DNA of 12,823 nucleotides from NCBI GenBank assembly GCA_004151065.3, contig NWUY0303444394.1:2837-15659 (forward strand), given 5' to 3'. This stretch comes from Larix sibirica (lineage: Eukaryota; Streptophyta; Pinopsida; Pinales; Pinaceae). Below are positions 1-7,842 of the stretch, in pieces. Position numbers and translations under genes: made by a program. Numbering within the stretch: position 1 is the stretch's first letter; each line of letters begins with the position of its first letter. Under the pieces are notes generated by a model. That model worked only from the letters and a program-made list of their open reading frames with translations, was not told where the DNA came from and made no database searches.

Positions 1-165
1 ACCTCCCCCCTCCCCCACAAAATAAAAACTGAGAACCGCTCCCCTCCCCACAAAATAAAAACTGAGAAACCCCCTTTCCCCAAAAAAACCTTCCTCTCAG
101 CCTAGACTCCCACACCCCTCCCCACTCTCGGCCATCATAAAAAAAAACTTCCTCTCAGCCTATCT
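1..165. repeat. C/T-rich 5' flank with short direct repeats
   Basis: A C- and A-rich low-complexity stretch. A 23-nt unit (13-35) recurs exactly at 46-68, 33 nt later. A second unit, TTCCTCTCAGCCTA, occurs at 91-104 and 149-162. Pyrimidine-rich tracts like these are common around plant transcription starts and in leaders, so this could lie near the start of the EBF transcript, but I see no clear TATA box or start site. It may equally be ordinary low-complexity sequence. Confidence 0.6.
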
Positions 166-216
166 GAGATCTCTGCGGGTTTTGGGGACATGTGTTTTTG
201 CATCTGTTGATCACGA

Positions 217-248
217 TTAGGGTTTCGTTCTCAGCTGCCAAACCCTAG
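217..248. promoter_or_regulatory. Pair of telobox-like motifs
   Basis: TTAGGGTTT at 217-225 and AAACCCTAG at 240-248 are the same telomere-repeat-like motif in opposite orientations, 14 bp apart. Teloboxes are known in plant 5' regions, where they bind Myb-type telomere-repeat-binding proteins and can recruit Polycomb repression. That they act on the downstream EBF gene is inferred only from position. Confidence 0.45.
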
Positions 249-675
249 TGAATAATTTCCTGGATTTCCCATCATAAGCCATTGATTTTCTATAACCCAG
301 TTGGAGATTATGGGATCACCGTGCTAGAAATCCTGTTATGGAATAGGGATTTGTTCTATTATGGACTACTTAGATCGGACCCTTGGCGTTCGTTATGCCA
401 TAGATCAGGGTATTGGATTCTTCATATTTGAAATCCAGTCGAAGAACCTAGTTACGGGTTGCGGGATTTGGGTTCCTTGAGTCGTGTAAATCCAATTGAG
501 TGTAATTTATTGCCTTTATTATGGGCATGTGCAAGTTTTCTGCATTCTAGCCCTAGTTGTGGCCTATCCGTACCTTAGTCTATGTTCGTTTTGGTCAATC
601 TGGCTTTGTTTTTGAATCAAAATCCTGGTTACTTAAGCCCAAGTCAGGAGATTCTGAGCTGATACCTTCTGTCTT

Positions 676-723
676 ACCTTGTTTCTGGACAAGGTATTTA
701 CCTTGTTTCTGGACAAGGTATTT
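676..723. repeat. Two-copy 24-bp tandem duplication with hairpin units
   Basis: An exact 24-bp unit at 676-699 is repeated at 700-723. Each unit contains the inverted pair ACCTTG/CAAGGT (676-681 with 690-695; 700-705 with 714-719), so each could form a 6-bp stem with an 8-nt loop. Each unit also carries a CAAG|GTATTT sequence resembling a plant 5' splice site, giving two candidate donors 24 nt apart. Confidence 0.9.
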
Positions 724-945
724 ATATCAATCCCCTTAATAGCTCAGTCCAGACGATTATCCAGCCACTATTTTGTCGTGGTGGTACACTGATTTTACAA
801 GCTCTATCAATAAAAAGCCCTATTTTAAAATTTGAAATTTTTGTTTCATAAACAAACGAGTTTCTGTTTGTTTCAAATATTCTCAAATTTTACCTTTTCC
901 CATCTAGGTGGAGGTGTAGGGACCAATATATAAGAAGTATTGGAT

Positions 946-3678
946 ATGTTACCAAGTTCAAATTTTAGTGAGCGTTTTTTGGACTCAATGTCTCTATTCT
1001 GGAACTTGAGAGCCCAAGAACTGGAATTTAATGATATTTTTGTTTTGTAAAGTCATTCTGTTATTGGCGCATTTTGGTATGCGGCATATTCAGATATTTA
1101 TATAAGAATTTTTTACAACCCTTGTAACTTTTACTAAGGAGGTTTTCTTGGTAGAAGTTTTTCCCTCTCAGTTTTGTTCCAGTTGAATCAAGGTTCTTGG
1201 TTCTTTCTTCCTTTTGAAATAGGAGATAGAGGGCTTTAGAAGTTGTGCTAGTTTTTATCTTCAATTTAATTGAGGCATCTGTCTTTTATTCCCATTAAGC
1301 AGTTGCTGTGATGCCTTGAACCAGTTAGGCATGCATTTTATACTTGAATGATTTTCCTGGCCTTTATCTTCATGCTCGAGAAGCTGTCTATTCCATTGTA
1401 TGCAATGCCCAAAGTTAAAATAACTTTGGGCCAGGGTAGGCTTAGTGAATTTGATATAAAGATTTGCTTCGAGATGCTGAAACTGTCTTTATGTTTTTAT
1501 GTTATCCATGTTGTTGATTAGACGAGTTGAACAATGCCTCTTTAGGCAGTTCTTTTATTTTTTGTTGCTTCCGTTTCTAGAGATTTAAACTTAGTTTTCT
1601 ATATTTCAGGTGATGGAGACTACTACCTTGGATACCAGAGGGGTTCTAGTAAAGTGGATTTTAGTGTACTCGTCTCTGCTACACCTTTTATGGGGACAGT
1701 ATATCCTCGTAAAAAGTCTCGAGTGGATACCTCTCTGTCACTCGGTGAGCCAAACCTTAAGAAAGAAACAAAAGATCACTTCAGCATTCTTCCGGATGAA
1801 TGCCTTTTCGAGATATTTAGATGCCTCCCAGGGCCTAGAGACCGTAGTATCTGTGCTGGTGTCTCAAGACGTTGGCTTACGCTCCAGAGCAGCATGCATA
1901 GGAGTGAATTTAAAAATACATCCAAAACCTTCTCAAAAGTTTTGGGAGAAAGTCCCCATGGCCATTCAAATAACACATCACCAGTTACAGAAGCTGCAGA
2001 TCTAGGCCAGGATAGTTATGAAGACCTCCGCGATGAAGACTTTAGTGAAGCTGCAGGTGAAGAGGCAAATGTGATGGGTATTGAGGCTGGGAACAAAGGG
2101 ACTGAAAGAGGGATGTCTAAGAAACAGCCACGATGGGCTCCTGGGGATCTCACTAGATGCTTAGAAGGGAAGAAAGTTACTGATATTAGGCTTTCTGCAA
2201 TTGCTGTCTGCACAGGTGGCCATGGAGGCTTGGGCAAACTTTTAATTCGTGGTTCCATCTCTTCTCGAGGGATTACTGATATAGGCCTCCGTGCTATTGG
2301 CCTTGGATGCCCAACTCTGAGAGTTTTGAGTCTTTGGGATTGCCCATTAGTTAGTGATTCAGGACTGGCTACAATAGCAAAGGGCTGTAAGTTATTGGAG
2401 AAACTTGATTTGTGCAAATGCCCATGGATTGGAGACAAAGGTTTGGAATCTGTTGCTGTAAACTGTCCAAACTTATTGACCCTTAATCTAGAATCATGCC
2501 CCCAGGTGGGAAACAAGTCCCTAAAAGCAATTGGACAAAATTGTGTCCGACTTCAATCGTTGAGTATCAATGACTGCTTCCTCGTTAGTGATGAAGGGGT
2601 TGTTATGATGCTGTCAAATACCAAAACGTTGATGAAGTTAAAGCTGCAGGCTCTAAGAGTGACTGATTTAACTATTGCTGCAATTGGGCATTATGGTAAG
2701 TCTTTAACTGATCTGTGCCTCGAGAGCCTTCTTAATGTCACAGAGAAGGGCTTCTTGACCATGGGTAGTGTGATGGGTTTGCAGAAGCTGAAACATCTTT
2801 CAGTTACTGCTTGTCGAGGATTGACAGATGTGAGTATTGAGGCAGTTGGACAAAGCTGCATAAGTTTGAAGCAAGTGTCTATTCGAAAGTGTGAGTCATT
2901 GACTGATGAGGGCTTGAGAGCATTCACACATGTTGCCATATCACTTGAAAATTTCCGTATAGAGGAGTGCAAATCAATATCTTGCTATGGTCTCATAGAT
3001 GTGCTTTCTAATTGCAGTGGGAAGTTAAAAGTGTTATCATTGATTAAATGCGAGGGAATTAAGGAATCTACATTTGTCACAACGTCAATACCAGTCTGTG
3101 AGTCTTTGAAATCTCTCAATATTCGGTACTGTCCAGGTTTTGGAAATGGATGCCTGGCCATGTTAGGGAGAGCTTTCCCTCAACTGCAGGAACTTGATCT
3201 TAGTGGGCTGTCGGGAGTTTCTGATGATGGTCTTCTTGCTCTTTTGGAGAGCAGTAAAACAAGTTTGGTGAAAGTCAACTTGAGTGGGTGTTTCCAAGTT
3301 ACAGATTGGGCTATATTTGCTATAGCCAACCTATGTGGAGAAAACCTTCAGACATTAATTCTAGATGGTTGTAGAAAGGTGACAGATCGAAGTCTGAAGA
3401 TTATAGCTGACCTTTGTCCAGCTTTACAGGACTTAGATTTGGCAAAGTGTGGGATTACAGATAATGGCATTGTTTCTTTATTATCTGCAAGACAACAGGC
3501 TATACAGATTCTCTCTCTGTCAGGCTGTATGCAGATTACGGACAAATGCTTGCCTTTTATAGAAAAGATGGGTGAAACATTGCTTGGTTTGAATTTGCAG
3601 CACTGCAGTGGATTGAGTCAGACGGCTCTTAATTCAGTTGGGGCACATTTATGGCGGTGTGACCTACTTGTCTCTTAG
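946..3678 (+). CDS. EBF1: EIN3-binding F-box protein (EBF1/EBF2 type), spliced, 696 aa
   Basis: Coding segments join 946-967 and 1610-3678. The family supplies the substrate receptor of a nuclear SCF ubiquitin ligase that degrades EIN3/EIL factors and so restrains ethylene responses. Visible parts: a basic PRKKSR patch (about residues 40-45, possible nuclear signal), an F-box (about 65-104, LPDECLFEIF core), an acidic linker (about 105-187), then about 18 Cys-type leucine-rich repeats (about 197-690) with family hallmarks such as GGLGKL, LEKLDLCKCP, LVKVNLSGC, LDGCRKVTD and LLGLNLQHC, ending LWRCDLLVS and a TAG stop. The start is inferred: splicing GTGAGC at 968 to TTTCAG at 1609 gives an N-terminus reading NFSDGDYYLGY, like the short exon-1 segment followed by an acidic/aromatic stretch in known EBFs. 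If that exon is wrong, Met at 1690 would still keep the F-box (662 aa). The linker is longer than in Arabidopsis EBF1. The paralogue (EBF1 or EBF2) is unresolved. Confidence 0.93.
968..1609 (+). other. Intron 1 of the EBF gene
   Basis: A 642-nt, T-rich, GT-AG intron with a strong donor (A|GTGAGC) and acceptor (CTATATTTCAG). It has phase 1: base A at 967 plus GT at 1610-1611 make a Ser codon. Known EBF genes also split the coding region very early with one intron near the first acidic/aromatic residues, which supports the model. The acceptor is well supported by the coding frame that follows; the donor rests on the fit of the 22-nt exon. Confidence 0.7.
1407..1431. repeat. Near-perfect hairpin inside intron 1
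   Basis: GCCCAAAGTTA at 1407-1417 is the exact reverse complement of TAACTTTGGGC at 1421-1431, separated by AAA. This gives an 11-bp stem with a 3-nt loop. No function can be assigned. Confidence 0.85.
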
Positions 3679-3710
3679 AAAACACCTGGACGGCTCTTAA
3701 TTCAGTTGGG
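3621..3710 (+). repeat. 22-nt direct repeat spanning the EBF stop codon
   Basis: A 22-nt sequence in the last coding repeat (3621-3642, encoding TALNSVG) recurs exactly at 3689-3710, 11 nt after the stop codon. The copies are 68 nt apart, which is not a multiple of three, so the second copy does not continue the protein. The conserved LWRCDLL end lies between the copies, so the predicted C-terminus appears intact. Confidence 0.9.
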
Positions 3711-4640
3711 AAAATGAGATGCAACAAATGCTACAGTCTCACTTTGAATTTTCCTTCAAATAGGGCCGGGTTTATAAGCATTGACAAGAAATATTAAAGT
3801 AAAATAAGTTTGATTCGGATAGGACATTGGAACCAATGCATCGGAGACAATTTCCTGGTTCTCATGTAAGCTTACAGGAACAAGTCGAACAGTTTCTAGA
3901 TGGTTTGCTCCGTCTGGGATTTTTGGGTCCATAGCAGGATAGCATGGGCTTTAATATTTAAATTTGGAACTAGGCTTTTTTTTGCAGGTGTCCTCTTCGA
4001 TGACCCTGTTTATAGTCTCCGGTGGTCACATCTCGAGTTAAAGCACTTAGAGAACTGACAAACTCTTGTGCATGGTGGCTAGGTTCCACTTACATGTTTT
4101 TTCACTTTGGTTTTTTTAGAGGTTCTGGTTTCCTTTGCTGGATTTTTATCCAGTGTTTTAGCCAGACTTCATTAGCCATGCTGTGTGTGTAGGCTTAGTT
4201 GCTTACTTTGGAATCGTAATTCACAGTTTCTGTAGTGATAAGGTTTTGGCTATGGCATTGTTATTTGTGCCATTTCAACTCTGGAAGTTGTTTTTTCCAA
4301 GCCTTTGCAGCTACAGACTGAGAATTCAGTTCAATAGTAAATGTATTCATGTTATAATTTATCCTTTGTTGGGGGTATTTGTTCTATGGATATTATTGTT
4401 GTTTTTAAAAAAATTCTCCCTAAATTTCCTTTCTTAAAAATTACAGTTCTTTTTGCCTCACAATGCTTAAGAAGGGCTGTTATTCTTGTGGACCGGAAAT
4501 ATTTACTAACGTAGATCCATTTTAACTTTGGATTTATTGTGGAGATCCATTTTAACTTCTGACTTTATTGTGCATCTTGAGAGATATAATCAATCTCAAT
4601 CAATAATATATCTAAAGTTAATTGATATTTAATTATAATA
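3679..4640 (+). promoter_or_regulatory. EBF 3'-UTR region with poly-U tracts
   Basis: No gene is supported in this stretch after the stop codon. It carries T-runs of 8 (3976-3983), 6 (4097-4102), 7 (4111-4117) and 6 (4291-4296) in transcript sense. Arabidopsis EBF1 and EBF2 mRNAs are known to carry 3'-UTR poly-U elements through which the EIN2 C-terminal part represses their translation, so conservation here is plausible. The transcript end is not determined: AATAAA at 4637-4642 and 4658-4663 are candidates but lie in AT-rich DNA. An alternative is that 3866-3987 (GTAAGC to TTTTTTTTGCAG) is a 3'-UTR intron, which would remove the first T-run from mature mRNA. Confidence 0.6.
4514..4572. repeat. 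Imperfect tandem repeat, about 30-bp unit
   Basis: GATCCATTTTAACTT followed by a GGATTTATTGTG-like tail at 4514-4541 is repeated with a few changes at 4544-4572. It is a local duplication near the probable 3' end of the EBF transcript. Confidence 0.8.
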
Positions 4641-5010
4641 AATTGAAATGGTAACTAAATAAAGTAATCAATTAATTTTTTTAGTTTTAATTAATTGGAA
4701 TATATATATATGATTTACAAATAAATTTTTTGTTTTATTTTATTATTTTATGAGTACTATGTGTCAGGCTGTCAGCTACATTGGAATTACACTTCTCTAT
4801 CTCATACTGAGCTGTAGTTATTTCATATCACTAATAAAAAGAATCTATTCTTATTTATCCTGATGTCCTGGTATTGGTTTGACAATTTTATTATATATAT
4901 AAATATATAAAGTTAATAATAAAATATTCATTTGCAGCAGTCCGTTTTCACTATGAGAAAGTGAAAAACCTGTCAAGGTTGAACTGAAATATTTCTATGG
5001 AAATTCACCT

Positions 5011-5082
5011 GTTCTTATGCACTGTAAATATTTACAACTAATTCTTCTTGTTCTTGTGCATTATAAATATTTACAACTAGTT
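5011..5082. repeat. Imperfect direct repeat, 33-bp unit with 39-bp period
   Basis: The unit at 5011-5043 recurs at 5050-5082 with about four substitutions. Both share the core TAAATATTTACAACTA. No function is evident. Confidence 0.85.
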
Positions 5083-5667
5083 TTAATGTACTAACAGGGA
5101 AAATATCATTATCCTTTGTGGCTTGATGATATATTTTTGTTAATCCCAAAGTAATGTTGGATGTGTGAAATTTGAAGGAACGGGCTTTTCATGGAAAGTG
5201 ATTTAATTCAGGATTATGTTACAACGTTCATTGAAAAAATACTGCGCAACTTTATTTGAACTATAAAATAGGGATATTGATGATTGATGACATTGGTAAT
5301 GATGTCAAGGGTCTGTATTTCATGATGTGGAGGAATAATATTGTTAATGGTTTGAGATTTGCTAATAAAAGGATTAGCTGCATTCTTCTTGATCTTGATG
5401 TTAAGCTGTATTCTTTTTTATGGGATCAGTTTTGGAAACTCAAGCAAGATAAATGGAAGTGGTAAACTTTTAAATATTCTGGAATCAGTTTTACGATCAA
5501 GCACGTTTTATATATATATATGTGTGTAAGTGTTTTACAAAAGGCTTCTCTGACTTATGGAAACATTTTTAATTGATTAACAAAATATTCATTTTTATTT
5601 GATTAACAAAACATCTCAGCTTGCACCGTAGGTGAGAGTGCTAAACCTTTTAAAGTTTGCACCAGAT

Positions 5668-5738
5668 GATTATTAAACTTTTTTTTTTCGTAGAAAAAAA
5701 AGCTACACTATTAGAAATTATAGTCGAAGGATTATTGA
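5668..5738 (-). repeat. Extra copy of the LINE 3' tail next to the full element
   Basis: This stretch repeats the first part of the adjacent LINE end with a 60-bp offset. The T10 run at 5679-5688 matches T10 at 5739-5748, and the 24 nt at 5701-5724 match 5761-5784 with one mismatch. Both T-runs are preceded by GATTATT (5668-5674 and 5730-5736). In LINE sense this is about 40 nt of 3' end plus a poly-A tail. It could be a very short 5'-truncated insertion at the same target, a product of template switching, or a later tandem duplication. Confidence 0.75.
5727..5738. repeat. Candidate left target-site duplication of the LINE
   Basis: AAGGATTATTGA lies directly next to the poly-T (LINE poly-A) run beginning at 5739. 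It matches AAGGATTACTGA at 12707-12718 at 11 of 12 bases. The position is as expected for target-primed reverse transcription. The match is short and AT-rich, so chance cannot be excluded. Confidence 0.5.
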
Positions 5739-6350
5739 TTTTTTTTTTATACGAAAAAGAAGCTATACTATTAGAAATTATAGTATAAAAGTGCTACAAA
5801 ACAGGAATAACCACTCTTCACATGAAGCCAATACAACAACGCTCAACAGAGCAAAGAAACCAATACGCCTTCTCGGCAAACTGAACAATGGCCAGAAGGA
5901 AAATCCCCAAAACTCTGCAATAGACACACTGCCACAGCCGGCAGCCCAACACCAGAACAACACAAGAGAGAGGCAATAGCCTCAACGCCGGGACTCGAAA
6001 CAGAGAGCCTGCCCCAACAGGGCAAAAAGACCAGACAAACAAAATAGATCTGATATACAATAAAATAGTGCAGGATCAATAAATACATCAAAGTAGTCCC
6101 GAAAGATGTTATCCCTGAGCCTAAAACAAAAAAATCATAAGCCCCGAAGGTTCAAGTCTGGAAAATCTCCAACAAGGTATTGGAGCGAGGAAGGAATCCT
6201 CAAGAGCTTGCAAAAAACAATAGGATAAGTAGTTCAAGAGGTCTATCAAATGTATAATATAACAAAATACATCATATATGCTTAATAGATCGAATAAGAG
6301 CCATGGGTTGTAAGTTGATCGCCATCCCGAGCCTCCCAAAAAAGTATTCC
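5739..6350 (-). other. LINE 3' untranslated region and poly-A tail
   Basis: Follows the stop codon after the RNase H domain. No domain is recognised, and the open frames at 5778-6339 look incidental. In LINE sense the end reads ACTATAATTTCTAATAGTAT, then a T-rich segment and A10. Confidence 0.65.
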
Positions 6351-6720
6351 TTAATGGGCTTCCAAAGCCTTTTTTGAAAGCATATCCGCATCCTTGTTGA
6401 AAACATGCCGGATATGCTGGAAAGGTATCTGATCAAACTGATCGATGAATGAGCGAATCTCCATCCACGAGGACAAAATTAGGACATCTATAGTCGCCTT
6501 ATCCAGAGCCCAATCGATTATGACTTTGGAGTCCCCCATGATCTGAAGAGCCTTTAAGTTCCTAGATTTTGTAAAATCTAACAGAATCCACAGGGCGAGA
6601 AGCTCACTTCTGGTATTTGAACCTGGACCACAATTCATCCAGTCTGAAACAAAAAGAAGTGTTTGTCCATATGATGGCCCCCGCCCCACTCAAACTGGAA
6701 TTACATTGGGACGCACCATA
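6351..6720 (-). other. RNase H domain (RVT_3 type) of LINE ORF2, frameshifted
   Basis: The N-terminal part, GASQCNSS then GAGAII, lies at 6717-6640 in one frame. The rest lies at 6689-6351 in another, with TRSELLALW, MGDSKVIIDWA and HVFNKDADMLSKKA. These carry the Glu, second Asp and last Asp of the RNase H centre. The first Asp, expected just before Gly-Ala-Ser, reads as Tyr (6718-6720). This plant-type RNase H places the element among RNase-H-bearing L1 elements. Confidence 0.85.
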
Positions 6721-7021
6721 AAAAAATGCTCTATATGGAGACTCAGAGAAGACAGGTCCCCAATAGACGAGTACACCTTTGCCTTCAAGGGGGCCAGGCT
6801 AGGTTTGTAATATTCAAGGCAAGTAGTCACTGCTCGACGACTGATATGGGAAGCAAAAGGAGACTTTCCATCAAAGGAGTCTATTCCTAGATTTCTAAAT
6901 CTCCCATGTGATAAAACACGGGAGGTCAGCCCATCTTTCATCCTTAGGATGCCAATTACGAAGACTGTCTGAGAAAGTGCCACCCCGCCAAGAAACATAT
7001 GCATTAGAATCTAGTGATGTT

Positions 7022-7096
7022 CCAAACCTCATTGGAGAAAGAACAATAAATAAACAAATGATCAACCGATTCAGCCTCCGAACAACACAAGGAGCA
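7022..7096 (-). other. zf-RVT zinc-binding segment of LINE ORF2
   Basis: Minus-strand translation gives CSLC near the start, then VDHLFIYCSFSNEVW. This is the Cys-x2-Cys ... His ... Cys pattern of the zf-RVT domain that follows the reverse transcriptase in plant LINEs. The frame stops shortly after it. Confidence 0.75.
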
Positions 7097-7842
7097 TCTA
7101 TTTGGGCCAGATCCCCCCTCGAATGAAATTATCTTAGGTTAAAAAGCAATTATCCAAAGCCATCCAGATAAAACAAATGATTTTCAAAGGTGCATTCCAA
7201 TTCCAGGCCACAGATTGCCACCAATTTGTAGAAAGCAGTTCCTCTGTGAATAAAGAATCATAGGCCTCTTTTGCTGTGACCTATCCCGATTTGTCATTCC
7301 ATGACTAGATCAATATATCTTGCTTGTCCGACGATCTGATGTTGCTTCGTTTTAGATCCATAATATATTGATCCCAGACTCATCCCATAGAGCTCTGGAT
7401 GCCTAATTGCACATAGGAGATCCAACCTTGAGAACCATTAGCATGACGAGCCTGAGTCAAAATATGATTGGGCTTTAAATAGCCTTTCGATTTAAGGAAG
7501 CAAGAGAGGTCCCACGGGAGTTTATACGCCACAGGACCACCAACTATAGGATTTGCACCAACCTGAATATGTCTACCATCCCCAGGCTTCCAAACCAACT
7601 AGTTTCCCACCACCTTTGCAGAGCCAGAAAGCCCGACCCATATATTGGAAGCCCCCTTTAGATAATAAGTACCTTGTCTAAACCACTGAACTGTAGAGAT
7701 GTTACTGAGATATTTTTCTTTGATAATTCTGCTCCATAGACAGTCAACAAATAGAGCTCGCCAAAGGCTTTTTGCTGCTAACACTTTAGCAAATAGGAAG
7801 ATGTTTTTTAATGCCCAACTGCTTGGGCTTTGCCAAGTGCAT

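Larger units (their letters stand above)
166..945 (+). promoter_or_regulatory. 5' flank and probable untranslated leader of the EBF gene
   Basis: No long reading frame is supported here. Several upstream ATGs open very short frames, for example 190-210 (7 codons including stop) and 521-550 (10 codons), and ATG 361 runs to a stop at 478-480. The stretch before 907 is a pyrimidine-rich tract ending in CATCTAG, a good splice acceptor at 906-907. This suggests a leader intron ending there. If so, the last leader exon (908-945) contains no ATG before the proposed start at 946, and the upstream ATGs after the donor would be spliced out. The donor is uncertain; CAAG|GTATTT at 694 or 718 is plausible. 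A TATA-like ATATATAA at 926-933 is too close to the start codon to be its promoter if 946 is used. Confidence 0.45.
4441..5667. other. AT-rich intergenic DNA, no gene recognised
   Basis: Long A/T tracts, TA microsatellites (about 4700-4712 and 5507-5522) and small duplications fill this stretch. The longest open frames are short, of unbiased composition and match no family I recognise. The left part overlaps the possible EBF 3' end. I see no RNA gene or conserved regulatory block. Confidence 0.6.

Noticed and set aside
926-933. ATATATAA as a TATA box for the EBF gene
   Set aside because: Transcription would begin about 30 bp downstream, after the proposed start codon at 946. It could only serve a shorter transcript starting translation in exon 2.
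1610-2005. An overlapping plus-strand open frame of about 130 codons at the start of EBF exon 2
   Set aside because: It begins with GTG right at the splice acceptor, overlaps the F-box coding sequence in another frame and shows no family resemblance.
2016-2516. Minus-strand open frame of 166 codons opposite the EBF exon
   Set aside because: It is the antisense shadow of strongly conserved leucine-rich-repeat codons, with no recognisable domain.
4183-4437. Plus-strand open frame of 84 codons with a hydrophobic translation
   Set aside because: It lies in the T-rich EBF 3' region; runs of T give Phe and Leu and so mimic membrane segments. No family is recognised.
5256-5465. Plus-strand open frame of 69 codons in the AT-rich intergenic part
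   Set aside because: It is short and isolated, with no domain and no promoter or splice context.
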